Positions 1 to 8,822 of a DNA stretch of 64,000 nucleotides are shown piece after piece (position 1 is the stretch's first letter; each line of letters starts with the position of its first letter). Source of the stretch: an uncultured Collinsella sp. (GTDB lineage: Bacteria > Actinomycetota > Coriobacteriia > Coriobacteriales > Coriobacteriaceae); contig UQUG01000005.1 in the NCBI GenBank assembly GCA_900544205.1, forward strand, positions 5,670-69,669, read 5' to 3'. The notes below the pieces were generated by a model that saw only the letters and a list, made by a program, of their open reading frames with translations, did no database searches and had not been told where the DNA came from. A program made the position numbers and the translations under genes.

Positions 1-289
1 TATCTTAAGTAAGTTTGCGGCAGGCTATCCTTTTCTATCTTTCGGTTTTTGTGTCTGCTATGCCGGAATTATCATGCTGCTTGGCATTTATGCTATTTGC
101 TGGCAACAAATTATTAAACGACTGCCATTAACGACAGCCTATGCCAATCGCGCCGTTACAGTTGTATGGGGCATGGTATGGGGTGTAATTGTCTTTAAGG
201 AGCAGCTTGGCTTTCTTCAGGTTGCCGGAGGCATTATTGTATTAATTGGCGTGGCTTTGTTTGCCTCTTCAGATTCCGATGCTGCTTAG
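1..289 (+). CDS. SMR/EamA-like membrane transporter subunit (5' end outside window)
   Basis: The reading frame is open from base 2 to the stop at 289, so the start lies upstream of the window. The visible 95 residues contain about three hydrophobic segments and end in a short polar tail. The pattern of a Leu-Thr-Thr-Ala-Tyr-Ala segment, then a Trp-Gly-rich helix, then Phe-Lys-Glu-Gln and a Gly-rich last helix is typical of the second half of a four-helix small-multidrug-resistance or EamA half unit. The next gene is another protein of this type, 12 bases downstream. Paired small units of this kind include ArnE/ArnF, which move undecaprenyl-phosphate aminosugars across the membrane. That role is inferred here from the neighbouring aminotransferase. 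Drug efflux is the alternative. Confidence 0.6.
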   Translation, partial: ILSKFAAGYPFLSFGFCVCYAGIIMLLGIYAICWQQIIKRLPLTTAYANRAVTVVWGMVWGVIVFKEQLGFLQVAGGIIVLIGVALFASSDSDAA

Positions 290-301
290 GAGGGAAGTGC
301 T

Positions 302-652
302 GTGGATTTTCGATATGGCTTGCTCCTTCTCCTCGGTGTTTTTATTAGTGCAATATCTCAAGTAATGCTAAAGAAGGCTGCTCTTAAGACGTATGACAGC
401 AGGGTTCGAGAGTATCTGAACCCTCTAGTGATTTGCGCTTACTTCCTTTTCGTTTGTACGACCTTTCTTTCGATTTTTGCTTATAAAGGGATTCCCCTTT
501 CCATGGGTCCGTTGTTGGAAGCCACCAGCTACATATATGTGACAATATTCGGTATTACGATTTTTCATGAGAAAATGTCTCGGCGGAAGTGGATTTCACT
601 GCTTCTTATTTTGCTTGGTATCGGACTATATTCATTTGGAGCTGCTATATGA
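302..652 (+). CDS. SMR/EamA-like small membrane transporter, second subunit
   Basis: This 116-residue protein has four predicted membrane helices, roughly residues 4-22, 42-62, 70-90 and 98-114. A Gln-Val-Met-Leu-Lys-Lys motif follows helix 1 and a His-Glu-Lys precedes the last helix, as in EamA/SMR half transporters such as ArnE. It starts with GTG behind an AGGAGG-like ribosome site at about 289-295. Its stop overlaps the next start (ATGA), so it is probably translationally coupled to the aminotransferase. Together with the partial gene upstream it could form a heterodimeric lipid-linked sugar flippase. The fold assignment is fairly safe and the substrate is inference. Confidence 0.65.
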   Translation: MDFRYGLLLLLGVFISAISQVMLKKAALKTYDSRVREYLNPLVICAYFLFVCTTFLSIFAYKGIPLSMGPLLEATSYIYVTIFGITIFHEKMSRRKWISLLLILLGIGLYSFGAAI

Positions 653-1785
653 TCAATTTTAATCTCCCGCCTTATGTGGGCACGGAAATGGAATATGTTC
701 GAGAGGCCTGCGCTGTCAATCGTAAGATTTGTGGTGATGGTCCTTTTACCAAAAAATGTAGCGAATGGCTCGAGAACCGTTTTAATTCCAATAAGATCCT
801 GCTAACGACTAGCGGCACGAGCGCGCTTGAGCTTACAGCAATCTTATGCGACCTACATCCTGGTGATGAGGTGATTCTGCCTAGCTTCACTTTCTCTTCT
901 ACTGCTACGGCTTTTCAAATGGTCGGCGCCACTTTGGTGTTTGTTGACGTGTGCCCTGACACAATGAATATTGATCCCGATGCCATTGAGAGGGCGATAA
1001 CTGATAAAACCAAGGTTGTCGTTCCTGTGCATTATGCTGGCGTTGCATGTGATATGGATCGAATCATGGACATCGCTACGCGCAACAACTTGTTGGTCGT
1101 TGAAGATGCGGCACAGGGTGTTTTGAGTTCTTATAAGGGTAAGGCTCTCGGCACTATTGGTCATTTTGGTTGCTATAGCTTTCATGAAACTAAGAACTAT
1201 TCGATGGGCGAAGGTGGCGCGCTTTCTATTAACGACTCGCGTTACTGTGATCGTGCTGAAATTATTCGCGAAAAAGGGACTAATCGTCAGCGCTTTTTTA
1301 GGGGTCAAGTAGACAAGTACACTTGGGTTGATCGTGGGTCGAGCTACCTGCCTTCTGACATGAATGCGGCCTATCTTTGGGCGCAGCTGGAGCATGCTGA
1401 TGAAATTAATGAGAACCGACTCTCAACTTGGCATTTTTATCAGGAGTCTTTAAAGCCGCTTGCAGATGCCGGCAAGATTGAGCTCCCCTATATTCCTGAA
1501 GGCTGCGAACATAACGCGCATATGTTTTACATCAAGTGTAAAGATCTTAAGGAACGCGGTGATTTTATCTCTTACCTTAAGGATCATGGTGTCCAAGCTG
1601 TTTTCCATTACATTCCTTTGCATGATGCGCCTGCAGGAAAGATGTTTGGTCGTTTTGACGGGGAAGACAGGTTTACTACCTCTGAAAGCAACAGGCTTGT
1701 CAGGTTGCCTATGTACTATGGGCTAAGCGATGCCGATAGGCATCATGTTGCTGACGCTGTTCTTTCTTTTTACGCCACTCGATAG
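649..1785 (+). CDS. wecE: dTDP-4-amino-4,6-dideoxygalactose transaminase (WecE/RffA type)
   Basis: This is a PLP-dependent DegT/DnrJ/EryC1/StrS-family aminotransferase of 378 residues, close to the usual length of WecE. The start ATG at 649 overlaps the stop of the transporter upstream, and its N-terminus (MINFNLPPYVGTE) aligns with that of enterobacterial WecE. An upstream in-frame TTG is therefore not needed. Family landmarks are CGDGPFTKKC near residue 32, VVEDAAQG near 160, and the Schiff-base lysine in HETKNY at about residue 182. WecE converts dTDP-4-keto-6-deoxyglucose to dTDP-Fuc4N with glutamate. The keto sugar can come from rfbA and rfbB in this window. A strong terminator follows. 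The exact sugar product is inferred by similarity recalled from the family. Confidence 0.85.
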   Translation: MINFNLPPYVGTEMEYVREACAVNRKICGDGPFTKKCSEWLENRFNSNKILLTTSGTSALELTAILCDLHPGDEVILPSFTFSSTATAFQMVGATLVFVDVCPDTMNIDPDAIERAITDKTKVVVPVHYAGVACDMDRIMDIATRNNLLVVEDAAQGVLSSYKGKALGTIGHFGCYSFHETKNYSMGEGGALSINDSRYCDRAEIIREKGTNRQRFFRGQVDKYTWVDRGSSYLPSDMNAAYLWAQLEHADEINENRLSTWHFYQESLKPLADAGKIELPYIPEGCEHNAHMFYIKCKDLKERGDFISYLKDHGVQAVFHYIPLHDAPAGKMFGRFDGEDRFTTSESNRLVRLPMYYGLSDADRHHVADAVLSFYATR

Positions 1786-1790
1786 ATATT

Positions 1791-1820
1791 AAAAGGCGGC
1801 TTCTGGCCGCCTTTTTCTTT
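1791..1820 (+). terminator. Rho-independent terminator after wecE
   Basis: GGCGGC at 1795-1800 pairs with GCCGCC at 1806-1811 around a five-base loop. A-rich bases precede the stem and a T-rich run follows to 1820. It separates the transporter-wecE operon from the wall hydrolase gene. Confidence 0.85.
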
Positions 1821-1832
1821 TAAGGACTGTAT

Positions 1833-4800
1833 ATGCAAAAGAGTATCCAGCGCTATTTGTTGACCGCAATCTTTGCTATGTCACTTCTTTCTCTTTTTCT
1901 TGGTCATCCTGTTAACGCTTTTGCCGATAGCTCAGATGTAGATAACCTTTCGTTTATTTATATCGAGAAGAGTCACGTTGACCTCGGAGATGCACAAAGA
2001 GTTGCTTTGGGCTTTGACGGGACGCCGTCGGATGAGCCTGTGGCACTGTATTGTGCAAATACTGCGTCTGAAGCCCTTATCCGATTCGATGTCACTTCCA
2101 GTGCTGACAACACATATCTTTTCTCTTCGAGCGTCTCTGCCGCTGGTGTTTATTCCTTGCTTAAGGTGGAGTATGCCTCTGGAGCAACTCGTTTTTTTCC
2201 TGATGAAATTTCTGATCAGATGTTTAGTGCCGGTGAAGTAGCTGCACCGTATCGATTGCTGTCTGGTGGCGACTCGGACGATCAGCTTGAGTCCGTGTTT
2301 ACAGACGACACGGGCGCTTCGTTTGATTCGTTGGAATCCGCTGTTGATGCCATTTCGGAAAATTCAGCCCGGGCACGCAATTGGGTCTTTGTTTTAGACG
2401 CAGGTCATGGCGGTTGGGATTCCGGCGCCGTCGGCAATGGTCTTCGTGAGAAGGACCTTACACTACAAATCGCGCGTTATTGCCGCGATGAACTCCAGAA
2501 ATACGCTGGTGTTCGAGTTATTATGACGCGTGATTCCGACGCTTCCGTCACTGGGGTTGCCAACACTACAAACGAGCTCATTGCTCGGGCGCAAATCGCG
2601 AGAGACAGCAAAGCCACTTTGTTCATGAGCTTTCATATCAACTCGGGTGGTGGTACCGGAGCGGAAATTTGGATTCCGAGGCAAGCTAGCTGGTATTCTT
2701 CATTTAATGAACTCGGAGAGTCTCTGGGTCAAGATGTCTTGAACAGACTTGCATCTGTTGGTCTTGTTAGCCGTGGCACAAAAAATGATTATTACGATTT
2801 TAACGGTAAACAATTGTATTACCCGGATGGTAGTAATGCAGACAGCCTTGCTGTCATTAGAAACTGCCGCCAGTATGGCATTCCGGCGGTTTTGGTCGAA
2901 CATGGTTTCATCGACAATAGTTATGACGCCGGACTTTTGGCCAACTCGCTATACCTTCAAAAAATGGGTCAGGCAGATGCTCTGGCTATTGCTAAACAGT
3001 TCGGCCTTTCGAAGGAAGCTAAACCTGATCCGGTGGTTTCCGAGATGCGCAACGGCAAAATCAAGTTGAGCTGGGATTCGGTCCCCAATGCATCTAAGTA
3101 TGCGATTGCTCTGTGCAAGAGCGATGGCAGCTTTGATACCTATACGTATGATTGCACAGGAACTTCCTATGAAATCGATGGGCTTGAAAACGGGAAGACA
3201 TATACATTTCTCGTTCAGGCTTATGCCAATGATCGTTGGAATACCTTTACGACTGACGATTATTTAACTTGTAAACTGGTTCCATCCCCCGAGGCCTCTG
3301 CCGAGGCGACCGGCGACGGTGAGGTCACCGTCTCCTGGAAGGCCGTCGCCGGCGCCGAGCGCTACGCCGTCGCCGAGAAGATGGCCGACGGCTCCTACAG
3401 GACCTACACGCTCGACGAGAAGGGCACCTCCTTCAAGGTCTCCGACCTCGCCAACGGCGTGACCCACCGCTTCCTGGTCCAGGCCCGGGTCGACGGCTCC
3501 TGGTCGTCGGCCGCCGACGGCTACCTGTGCTCCGCCGCCCCGTCGGGCACCGTCAGGCCCAAGGTCTCCGCGAAGGCCGGCGACGGGTCGGTCGAGCTCA
3601 CCTGGGGCCACGTGCCCGGAGCGACCCGCTACGCGGTCGCCGTCCGCCAGGGGTCCGGCTACAAGACCTACACGCTCGGCTGCGAGAAGGAGTCCTACAC
3701 CGTGAAGGGCCTCTCGAACGGCACTTCCTACAAGTTCCTGGTCCAGGCCTGGAACGGATCGTCCTGGTCGCCCTTCTCCGAGTCCGACCTCGTGGCGTGC
3801 CGCCCGTCGGACCCCAGGGCCCCCGAGGCCGAGGCCGAGGCGACCGGCGACGGTGAGGTCACCGTCTCCTGGAAGGCCGTCGCCGGCGCCGAGCGCTACG
3901 CCGTCGCCGAGAAGATGGCCGACGGCTCCTACAGGACCTACACGCTCGACGAGAAGGGCACCTCCTTCAAGGTCTCCGACCTCGCCAACGGCGTGACCCA
4001 CCGCTTCCTGGTCCAGGCCCGGGTCGACGGCTCCTGGTCGTCGGCCGCCGACGGCTACCTGTGCTCCGCCGCCCCGTCGGGCACCGTCAGGCCCAAGGTC
4101 TCCGCGAAGGCCGGCGACGGGTCGGTCGAGCTCACCTGGGGCCACGTGCCCGGAGCGACCCGCTACGCGGTCGCCGTCCGCCAGGGGTCCGGCTACAAGA
4201 CCTACACGCTCGGCTGCGAGAAGGAGTCCTACACCGTGAAGGGCCTCTCGAACGGCACTTCCTACAAGTTCCTGGTCCAGGCCTGGAACGGATCGTCCTG
4301 GTCGCCCTTCTCCGAGTCCGACCTCGTGGCGTGCACAACTTTGGGCACTCCGATTATGGGAAAGTCTGCCGCTTCGGTTTCGAGCATGGTTTCCTTGTAC
4401 AACTCTACTGGACATACCTATCCGACTATTTATGCCTCCAAGGGCGCAACAACTATTAATGACTTTTGCCAGATAGTATTAGAGGAAGCGAATGCTGAAG
4501 GTGTTAAAGCAGAAATACTGTTTGCTCAGGCTATGCTCGAAACCGGCTGGCTTAAATTTGGTGGCAGTGTAAAAGCAGAACAGTGCAACTTCGGTGGTAT
4601 TGGCGCCGTGAATGCTACCGCGGGCGGTGCATCATTTGGGGATGTGCGATCTGGTCTTCGTGCACAGGTCCAACATTTAAAGGCTTATGCTTCGAAAGAA
4701 CCTTTAAATAATCCTTGTGTCGACCCCCGTTTTGAAAAAGTCAAGCGTGGCGTTGCGCCATGCGTCGAGGATTTGAATGGTCGCTGGGCAGTGCCTGGTG

Positions 4801-4850
4801 ATGGCTATGGGCAGCGTATTTCGTCTTTAGCCACTCTGGCTTGTTGTTGA
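1833..4850 (+). CDS. Secreted N-acetylmuramoyl-L-alanine amidase with five fibronectin-like repeats and a glucosaminidase domain
   Basis: This 1005-residue exported protein begins with a signal peptide (Lys/Arg, then a hydrophobic core, cleavage likely after Ala-Phe-Ala near residue 31). An Amidase_3 domain spans about 183-390. Its zinc and catalytic residues are in DAGHGG near 189-194, the Glu of LREKDLT, the His of SFHINSG, and the Glu of VEHGFIDN near 354. Five fibronectin-III-like repeats (about 396-835) follow, each ending in FLVQA plus a Trp-rich strand. The last 140 residues resemble a glucosaminidase (PF01832), with AMLETGW carrying the likely catalytic Glu near 903. The protein should cut both the peptide stem and the glycan of peptidoglycan. 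The first repeat has the low GC of the gene ends, whereas repeats 2-5 are very GC-rich and consist of a duplicated two-repeat block. Confidence 0.85.
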   Translation: MQKSIQRYLLTAIFAMSLLSLFLGHPVNAFADSSDVDNLSFIYIEKSHVDLGDAQRVALGFDGTPSDEPVALYCANTASEALIRFDVTSSADNTYLFSSSVSAAGVYSLLKVEYASGATRFFPDEISDQMFSAGEVAAPYRLLSGGDSDDQLESVFTDDTGASFDSLESAVDAISENSARARNWVFVLDAGHGGWDSGAVGNGLREKDLTLQIARYCRDELQKYAGVRVIMTRDSDASVTGVANTTNELIARAQIARDSKATLFMSFHINSGGGTGAEIWIPRQASWYSSFNELGESLGQDVLNRLASVGLVSRGTKNDYYDFNGKQLYYPDGSNADSLAVIRNCRQYGIPAVLVEHGFIDNSYDAGLLANSLYLQKMGQADALAIAKQFGLSKEAKPDPVVSEMRNGKIKLSWDSVPNASKYAIALCKSDGSFDTYTYDCTGTSYEIDGLENGKTYTFLVQAYANDRWNTFTTDDYLTCKLVPSPEASAEATGDGEVTVSWKAVAGAERYAVAEKMADGSYRTYTLDEKGTSFKVSDLANGVTHRFLVQARVDGSWSSAADGYLCSAAPSGTVRPKVSAKAGDGSVELTWGHVPGATRYAVAVRQGSGYKTYTLGCEKESYTVKGLSNGTSYKFLVQAWNGSSWSPFSESDLVACRPSDPRAPEAEAEATGDGEVTVSWKAVAGAERYAVAEKMADGSYRTYTLDEKGTSFKVSDLANGVTHRFLVQARVDGSWSSAADGYLCSAAPSGTVRPKVSAKAGDGSVELTWGHVPGATRYAVAVRQGSGYKTYTLGCEKESYTVKGLSNGTSYKFLVQAWNGSSWSPFSESDLVACTTLGTPIMGKSAASVSSMVSLYNSTGHTYPTIYASKGATTINDFCQIVLEEANAEGVKAEILFAQAMLETGWLKFGGSVKAEQCNFGGIGAVNATAGGASFGDVRSGLRAQVQHLKAYASKEPLNNPCVDPRFEKVKRGVAPCVEDLNGRWAVPGDGYGQRISSLATLACC
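3303..4334 (+). repeat. Perfect tandem duplication of a two-repeat FN3-like block inside the amidase gene
   Basis: Bases 3303-3800 recur at 3837-4334 with a period of 534 bases. I see no difference between the 498-base copies, and only the 36-base linker 3801-3836 is unique. Each copy encodes two FN3-like units (A and B), giving an A-B-A-B order. Base composition jumps to that of the rfb genes at about 3290 and falls back at about 4335. The identity of the copies points to a very recent duplication or to gene conversion. Confidence 0.95.
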
Positions 4851-4860
4851 TTGCTTTAAT

Positions 4861-6360
4861 GTGGCAGCATTTAAGTGTGTAAGTAGGTTTAGGTTGAATT
4901 CAACGAAATTTTACAAAAATGCAAACGTCTATTGCTTGGTGCTTGTTCTTGCAGTGTTTTGTTTGATTAGCATCTGGTGGGCATTTCGTCTGCCTATGTC
5001 TTCAGCGCCTGATGAGTATATGAGGCTACAAGTTCCCTTATTTATTGCAGAGAATGGCTGTTTGCCGCGTGGAGATGACCCTGCGATCATAAATGAGGTT
5101 TGGGGTACATCATATGCATTTAGCGTGTACGGGTCCTCGTTGATTGCAGTGCCGTTTATCTGTGTTGCAAAGCTGGTGGTTCCTAATTCTGCTGCAGCGT
5201 TAATAATTGCTGCGAGATTATCGAATTGCCTTCTTGCTGCGTTGAATATAGTTTGCATCTATCTGATGGGTAAAAAACTGAAATTTGGCAATTTAACATC
5301 AATTCTTGCCGCAATTATATTTGCGTTTTTACCACAAAACGTATTCCTTGCTGCTTACTTTAATTCTGAGCAGCTTGAATTTCTCTCGACAAACCTTGTG
5401 GTAATTCTTTGTTTGAATGCACGAGAGAATCGCTGGAGCTATAGGAGCTGTTTTTTCTTGGGCTGCGGCTTGGGGGTGCTCGCGCTCTCTTATTACTACG
5501 CTTATGGTGTAATAATTGCAGCAATCATATTCTACTTCAGTTCTATTAAAAAAGATTTTTGCTTAAGGACGAGATCCGACTATTTTTCCGCTTTTCTCTA
5601 TCGTCCTTTGGTGGTATTTTCCGGTTCATTTATAGTCTGCGGCTGGTTCTTTATAAGAAATGCGCTGTTGTATAACGGAGACTTTATCGGAATGGCTACT
5701 AGCTCTAAGACATCTGAGATATATGGTGCTAGCGGCTTTAAACCATCGCAACGTGGCACCTTACGTCAGCAAGGGTATTTGCCTGACAGTTTGTTTAATC
5801 AAATGAACTATTCGGTGTATTGGCCTTTGTCTGTAGCGCAGTCATTTATAGGTACATTTGGATATATGAGTATCTTTGTAGGCAATACGTCATTCGTTTT
5901 ATATTTATTAGTCTTTATTCCTTCACTCGTAATCGGTCTTATTCGTCGCCTGTTTACTGCAAAACAAACTGGCGATTATTTAGCATTTATTCCTGGCCTT
6001 ATTACTGTTGCGACTCCATTTCTTTTATCAATTTACTATTCATGGGCATCTGATTATCAGCCTCAGGGCAGGTATGTGATGGCTGGATTCGGAATCTTGT
6101 CTCTGCTTTGTGCTTTTGGGATTGTTTCGTTATGCCAGGGTTTCTGGACCTTGCTATGCGCGGAAATTGAAGTTAAATCCTGCAAAGATGAATCTGGTAA
6201 TTCATTAGAGAAGCGCTTGGCCATATCAATTAATGACTATGGTGTATTTATTAAGCTAGTTAAGTTTTCCGTTGTGGCAATAGTGCTATTTTATCTGCTG
6301 CTGTTCGTTCGCATTTTTATTCATTTGATTATTCCGTTACTTTCAAGTGGTGTTTTGTAA
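4861..6360 (+). CDS. Polytopic membrane protein, DUF2142/GT-C-like, probable lipid-linked sugar glycosyltransferase
   Basis: This protein of about 499 residues has roughly ten to twelve hydrophobic helices. A first helix at about 21-41 is followed by a Ser-Ala-Pro-Asp-Glu segment near residue 48. An acidic Asp-Glu pair in the first extracytoplasmic loop is the hallmark of GT-C glycosyltransferases and of DUF2142 proteins, so transfer of a sugar from a polyprenyl-phosphate donor outside the membrane is plausible. The start is uncertain: GTG at 4861 gives the longest frame, but no convincing ribosome site precedes it. It lies 10 bases after the amidase stop and 39 bases before a glycosyltransferase gene, and it shares their low GC. 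The family call rests on topology and the acidic motif only. Confidence 0.6.
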   Translation: MAAFKCVSRFRLNSTKFYKNANVYCLVLVLAVFCLISIWWAFRLPMSSAPDEYMRLQVPLFIAENGCLPRGDDPAIINEVWGTSYAFSVYGSSLIAVPFICVAKLVVPNSAAALIIAARLSNCLLAALNIVCIYLMGKKLKFGNLTSILAAIIFAFLPQNVFLAAYFNSEQLEFLSTNLVVILCLNARENRWSYRSCFFLGCGLGVLALSYYYAYGVIIAAIIFYFSSIKKDFCLRTRSDYFSAFLYRPLVVFSGSFIVCGWFFIRNALLYNGDFIGMATSSKTSEIYGASGFKPSQRGTLRQQGYLPDSLFNQMNYSVYWPLSVAQSFIGTFGYMSIFVGNTSFVLYLLVFIPSLVIGLIRRLFTAKQTGDYLAFIPGLITVATPFLLSIYYSWASDYQPQGRYVMAGFGILSLLCAFGIVSLCQGFWTLLCAEIEVKSCKDESGNSLEKRLAISINDYGVFIKLVKFSVVAIVLFYLLLFVRIFIHLIIPLLSSGVL

Positions 6361-6399
6361 TTCAGATTATGCAGCCTGTAGTGCATTTTGGAGGATTCG

Positions 6400-8778
6400 A
6401 TGAAAGCTAGATTGACCTGTCTTTGCCGCGGCCTCGGTAAGGCTTACTTTGGCTTTGCAATCAATAGTCAGGTTGACATTAGTGGAATTTCCGCTGAGGT
6501 GCGCACGGATTTGGGAAATCAACTGCCGATTGGGATATATAGATTAAATTCTAAAAACATGTTGATTTTGGCTGTTCCGTTGTTGGGTTCTGGCGGAGTC
6601 CATATCTCTATTAAGTTGAGATTAGATAGTGGCATGGTCAAGAGTTTGTATAGCGGAAAATTGAGCTGGATTGCTATAAAGTGGCTATCACGTTATTGTT
6701 ATAAATTTAAACGCAAGCTAGCTTTCGCTTTGCGTGATATTGATCAGCAGGTTTATTCGCATCAAATTCACGTTAGGCCAGAGCTTGCTCTTGAATCACC
6801 TGCCGGTGATCTCATCATTAAAGGCGTGGTTTGCGGGCCGTATAGTTGCAGAAACTCCGATATCTTCCTCTTGGATGAGAGCGGCAGCAGAAGTGATTTA
6901 GGCAATTTAAGTGTTGGCCGTTGCAGTGATGTCGTAACATTTAGCCAAAGACGTTCTGAAATTTCTTTTACACTGCGAATTCCAATGGACGGCAACACTT
7001 ATACGCTAGTTGCTGACGGAAATTGCAGTAATGACCAGCCTGGTTTTCTGTGCTTTGATGCTGCTTCCGTTCAATATTATCTTTCGACGCTATCGCCACT
7101 TTTCTACAAGGCCTCATCTGCCGGCACCTACGCTTCTTCTCATTCCAAACGTATTGACTATCTTTCGATGCTGGATTTTAGTGAATGTAAATTAATTTGC
7201 GGCCCTCTGTTTAGTATTGTTGTTCCGTTATATAAGACACCTGTTAGTTTTCTTAACGATATGGTGCATTCTGTAATCAATCAGGCATATTCTAATTGGG
7301 AACTCATTTTGATTAACTCAACTCCAGAATGTGTTGAGCTGGCTGCCGCTTTGGATAAATTGACTGATAAACGCATTAAAGTTGTCACCCTTGACTCAAA
7401 CAAGGGTATTTCGGGGAACACTAACTTTGGCATTGCTGAAGCAAAGGGTGATTATGTCGTGTTTTTCGATCACGACGATACGCTTGATCCGTTTGCTCTT
7501 TATAGATATGCAGAGCGAATTCAGGACTGTCCTGATACTGATGCACTGTATTGCGATGAGGACTTCTTAAATGAGGCCGGTGAGTATGTGGCCCCTCATT
7601 TCAAGTCTGATTTCAATCTAGATCTGCTTCGCGTTCATAACTACATAACTCATCTGCTTTGCGTTCGTGCCTCATTCGCTAAAGAACTGATGCTACGGAA
7701 AGAGTTCGATGGAGCTCAAGACTATGATTTTCTGTTGCGTTTAGTAGAGAGAACTCAGAATATCTATCATGTCCCCGAGGTACTCTATCATTGGAGAATT
7801 AGCGATACGTCAACTGCGAAAAGTGCGGGAAATAAGAACTATGCCGACGATGCTGGTAGAAGGGCACTGCAAGAGCATTTGGATCGCTGCGGTCTGAACG
7901 GAACTGCGGAGTTAACTGATTCTGCCTGTTTCTATCACATTGCCTACGCTCTTAATGAAGAACCCTTGGTCAGTATCGTTATCCCCAATAAAGATAGTGT
8001 TGAGGTCTTACGCCGCTGCATTGACTCTATTGAGGAAAAAACTGATTACCGCAACTTCGAGATTCTGGTTGTTGAGAATAACAGTACGGAGGATGCGACA
8101 TTTGAGTATTACCGCACCGTTTCCGAGCAATATGAGAACGTTCGCATTGCAACATGGGATGGTCCGTTTAATTACTCCGCTATCAATAATTATGGCGTTG
8201 GACTGACATCCGGCAAATACCTGCTGTTCTTGAATAATGACACCGAGGTTATTGAGAGCTGCTGGCTTTCTTCAATGCTGTCTTTCTGCCAGCGTGAGGA
8301 CGTTGGGGCCGTCGGTGCAAAATTGCTATATCCGGATGATACGGTACAACATGCGGGCGTAATGATGATTTGCTGTAAAAATGAAGGTGAAATGGGTGGG
8401 CCCATTCACGTATTCAACAACCTTGACCGGGATGATCCAGGTTACATGCGCCGCGCTGTTATTTCACAAGACTTAAGTGCCGTTACTGCTGCCTGCATGA
8501 TGACAAAGCGCTCTGTATTTGAAGAGCTTAATGGGTTTAATGAAGACTTCGAAGTCGCGTTTAATGACGTTGATTTCTGTCTGAGGGTTCGTTCACTCGA
8601 TAAGTTAGTTGTTTTCGATGCAGATGCGCTTCTGTATCATTATGAATCCTTTAGTCGCGGCTATGAGACCGGTGAGAAGAAAATTCGATTTATGCGCGAG
8701 CAGGGTAAATTGCGCACTGCTTGGGCAGAGTACTATGTCAATGGTGACCCGTACCACGGTCCGATGAGCACTATGTAG
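6400..8778 (+). CDS. Bifunctional glycosyltransferase with two GT2 domains
   Basis: The start is ATG 6400, because GGAGGA at 6389-6395 sits five bases upstream. An in-frame TTG at 6388 is less likely. The 792-residue protein has an N-terminal part of about 260 residues that I do not recognise. A first GT-A domain runs from FSIVVPLYK near residue 270, with FFDHDD as its DxD-like metal motif. A second GT-A domain runs from VSIVIPNKDS near 522, with LNNDTE. Double GT2 proteins of this kind build O-antigen, rhamnan or galactofuranan repeats by adding two alternating linkages in the cytoplasm. No membrane helices are evident. The acceptor and sugars cannot be read from the sequence. A bidirectional terminator follows. 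Confidence 0.85.
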   Translation: MKARLTCLCRGLGKAYFGFAINSQVDISGISAEVRTDLGNQLPIGIYRLNSKNMLILAVPLLGSGGVHISIKLRLDSGMVKSLYSGKLSWIAIKWLSRYCYKFKRKLAFALRDIDQQVYSHQIHVRPELALESPAGDLIIKGVVCGPYSCRNSDIFLLDESGSRSDLGNLSVGRCSDVVTFSQRRSEISFTLRIPMDGNTYTLVADGNCSNDQPGFLCFDAASVQYYLSTLSPLFYKASSAGTYASSHSKRIDYLSMLDFSECKLICGPLFSIVVPLYKTPVSFLNDMVHSVINQAYSNWELILINSTPECVELAAALDKLTDKRIKVVTLDSNKGISGNTNFGIAEAKGDYVVFFDHDDTLDPFALYRYAERIQDCPDTDALYCDEDFLNEAGEYVAPHFKSDFNLDLLRVHNYITHLLCVRASFAKELMLRKEFDGAQDYDFLLRLVERTQNIYHVPEVLYHWRISDTSTAKSAGNKNYADDAGRRALQEHLDRCGLNGTAELTDSACFYHIAYALNEEPLVSIVIPNKDSVEVLRRCIDSIEEKTDYRNFEILVVENNSTEDATFEYYRTVSEQYENVRIATWDGPFNYSAINNYGVGLTSGKYLLFLNNDTEVIESCWLSSMLSFCQREDVGAVGAKLLYPDDTVQHAGVMMICCKNEGEMGGPIHVFNNLDRDDPGYMRRAVISQDLSAVTAACMMTKRSVFEELNGFNEDFEVAFNDVDFCLRVRSLDKLVVFDADALLYHYESFSRGYETGEKKIRFMREQGKLRTAWAEYYVNGDPYHGPMSTM

Positions 8779-8786
8779 ATTGAAGT

Positions 8787-8822
8787 AAAGCTCTGGCGAC
8801 ACAATAAGTCGCCAGAGCTTTA
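8787..8822. terminator. Bidirectional terminator between convergent glycosyltransferase genes
   Basis: AAAGCTCTGGCGAC at 8787-8800 is the exact reverse complement of the bases at 8809-8822, with an eight-base loop. A and T runs on the two sides let it serve both the plus-strand double GT2 gene and the minus-strand gene that ends at 8820. Confidence 0.9.

Noticed and set aside
3264..4415. Repetitive antisense open frame opposite the FN3 block
   Set aside because: Its apparent repeats are simply the complement of the duplicated FN3 sequence.
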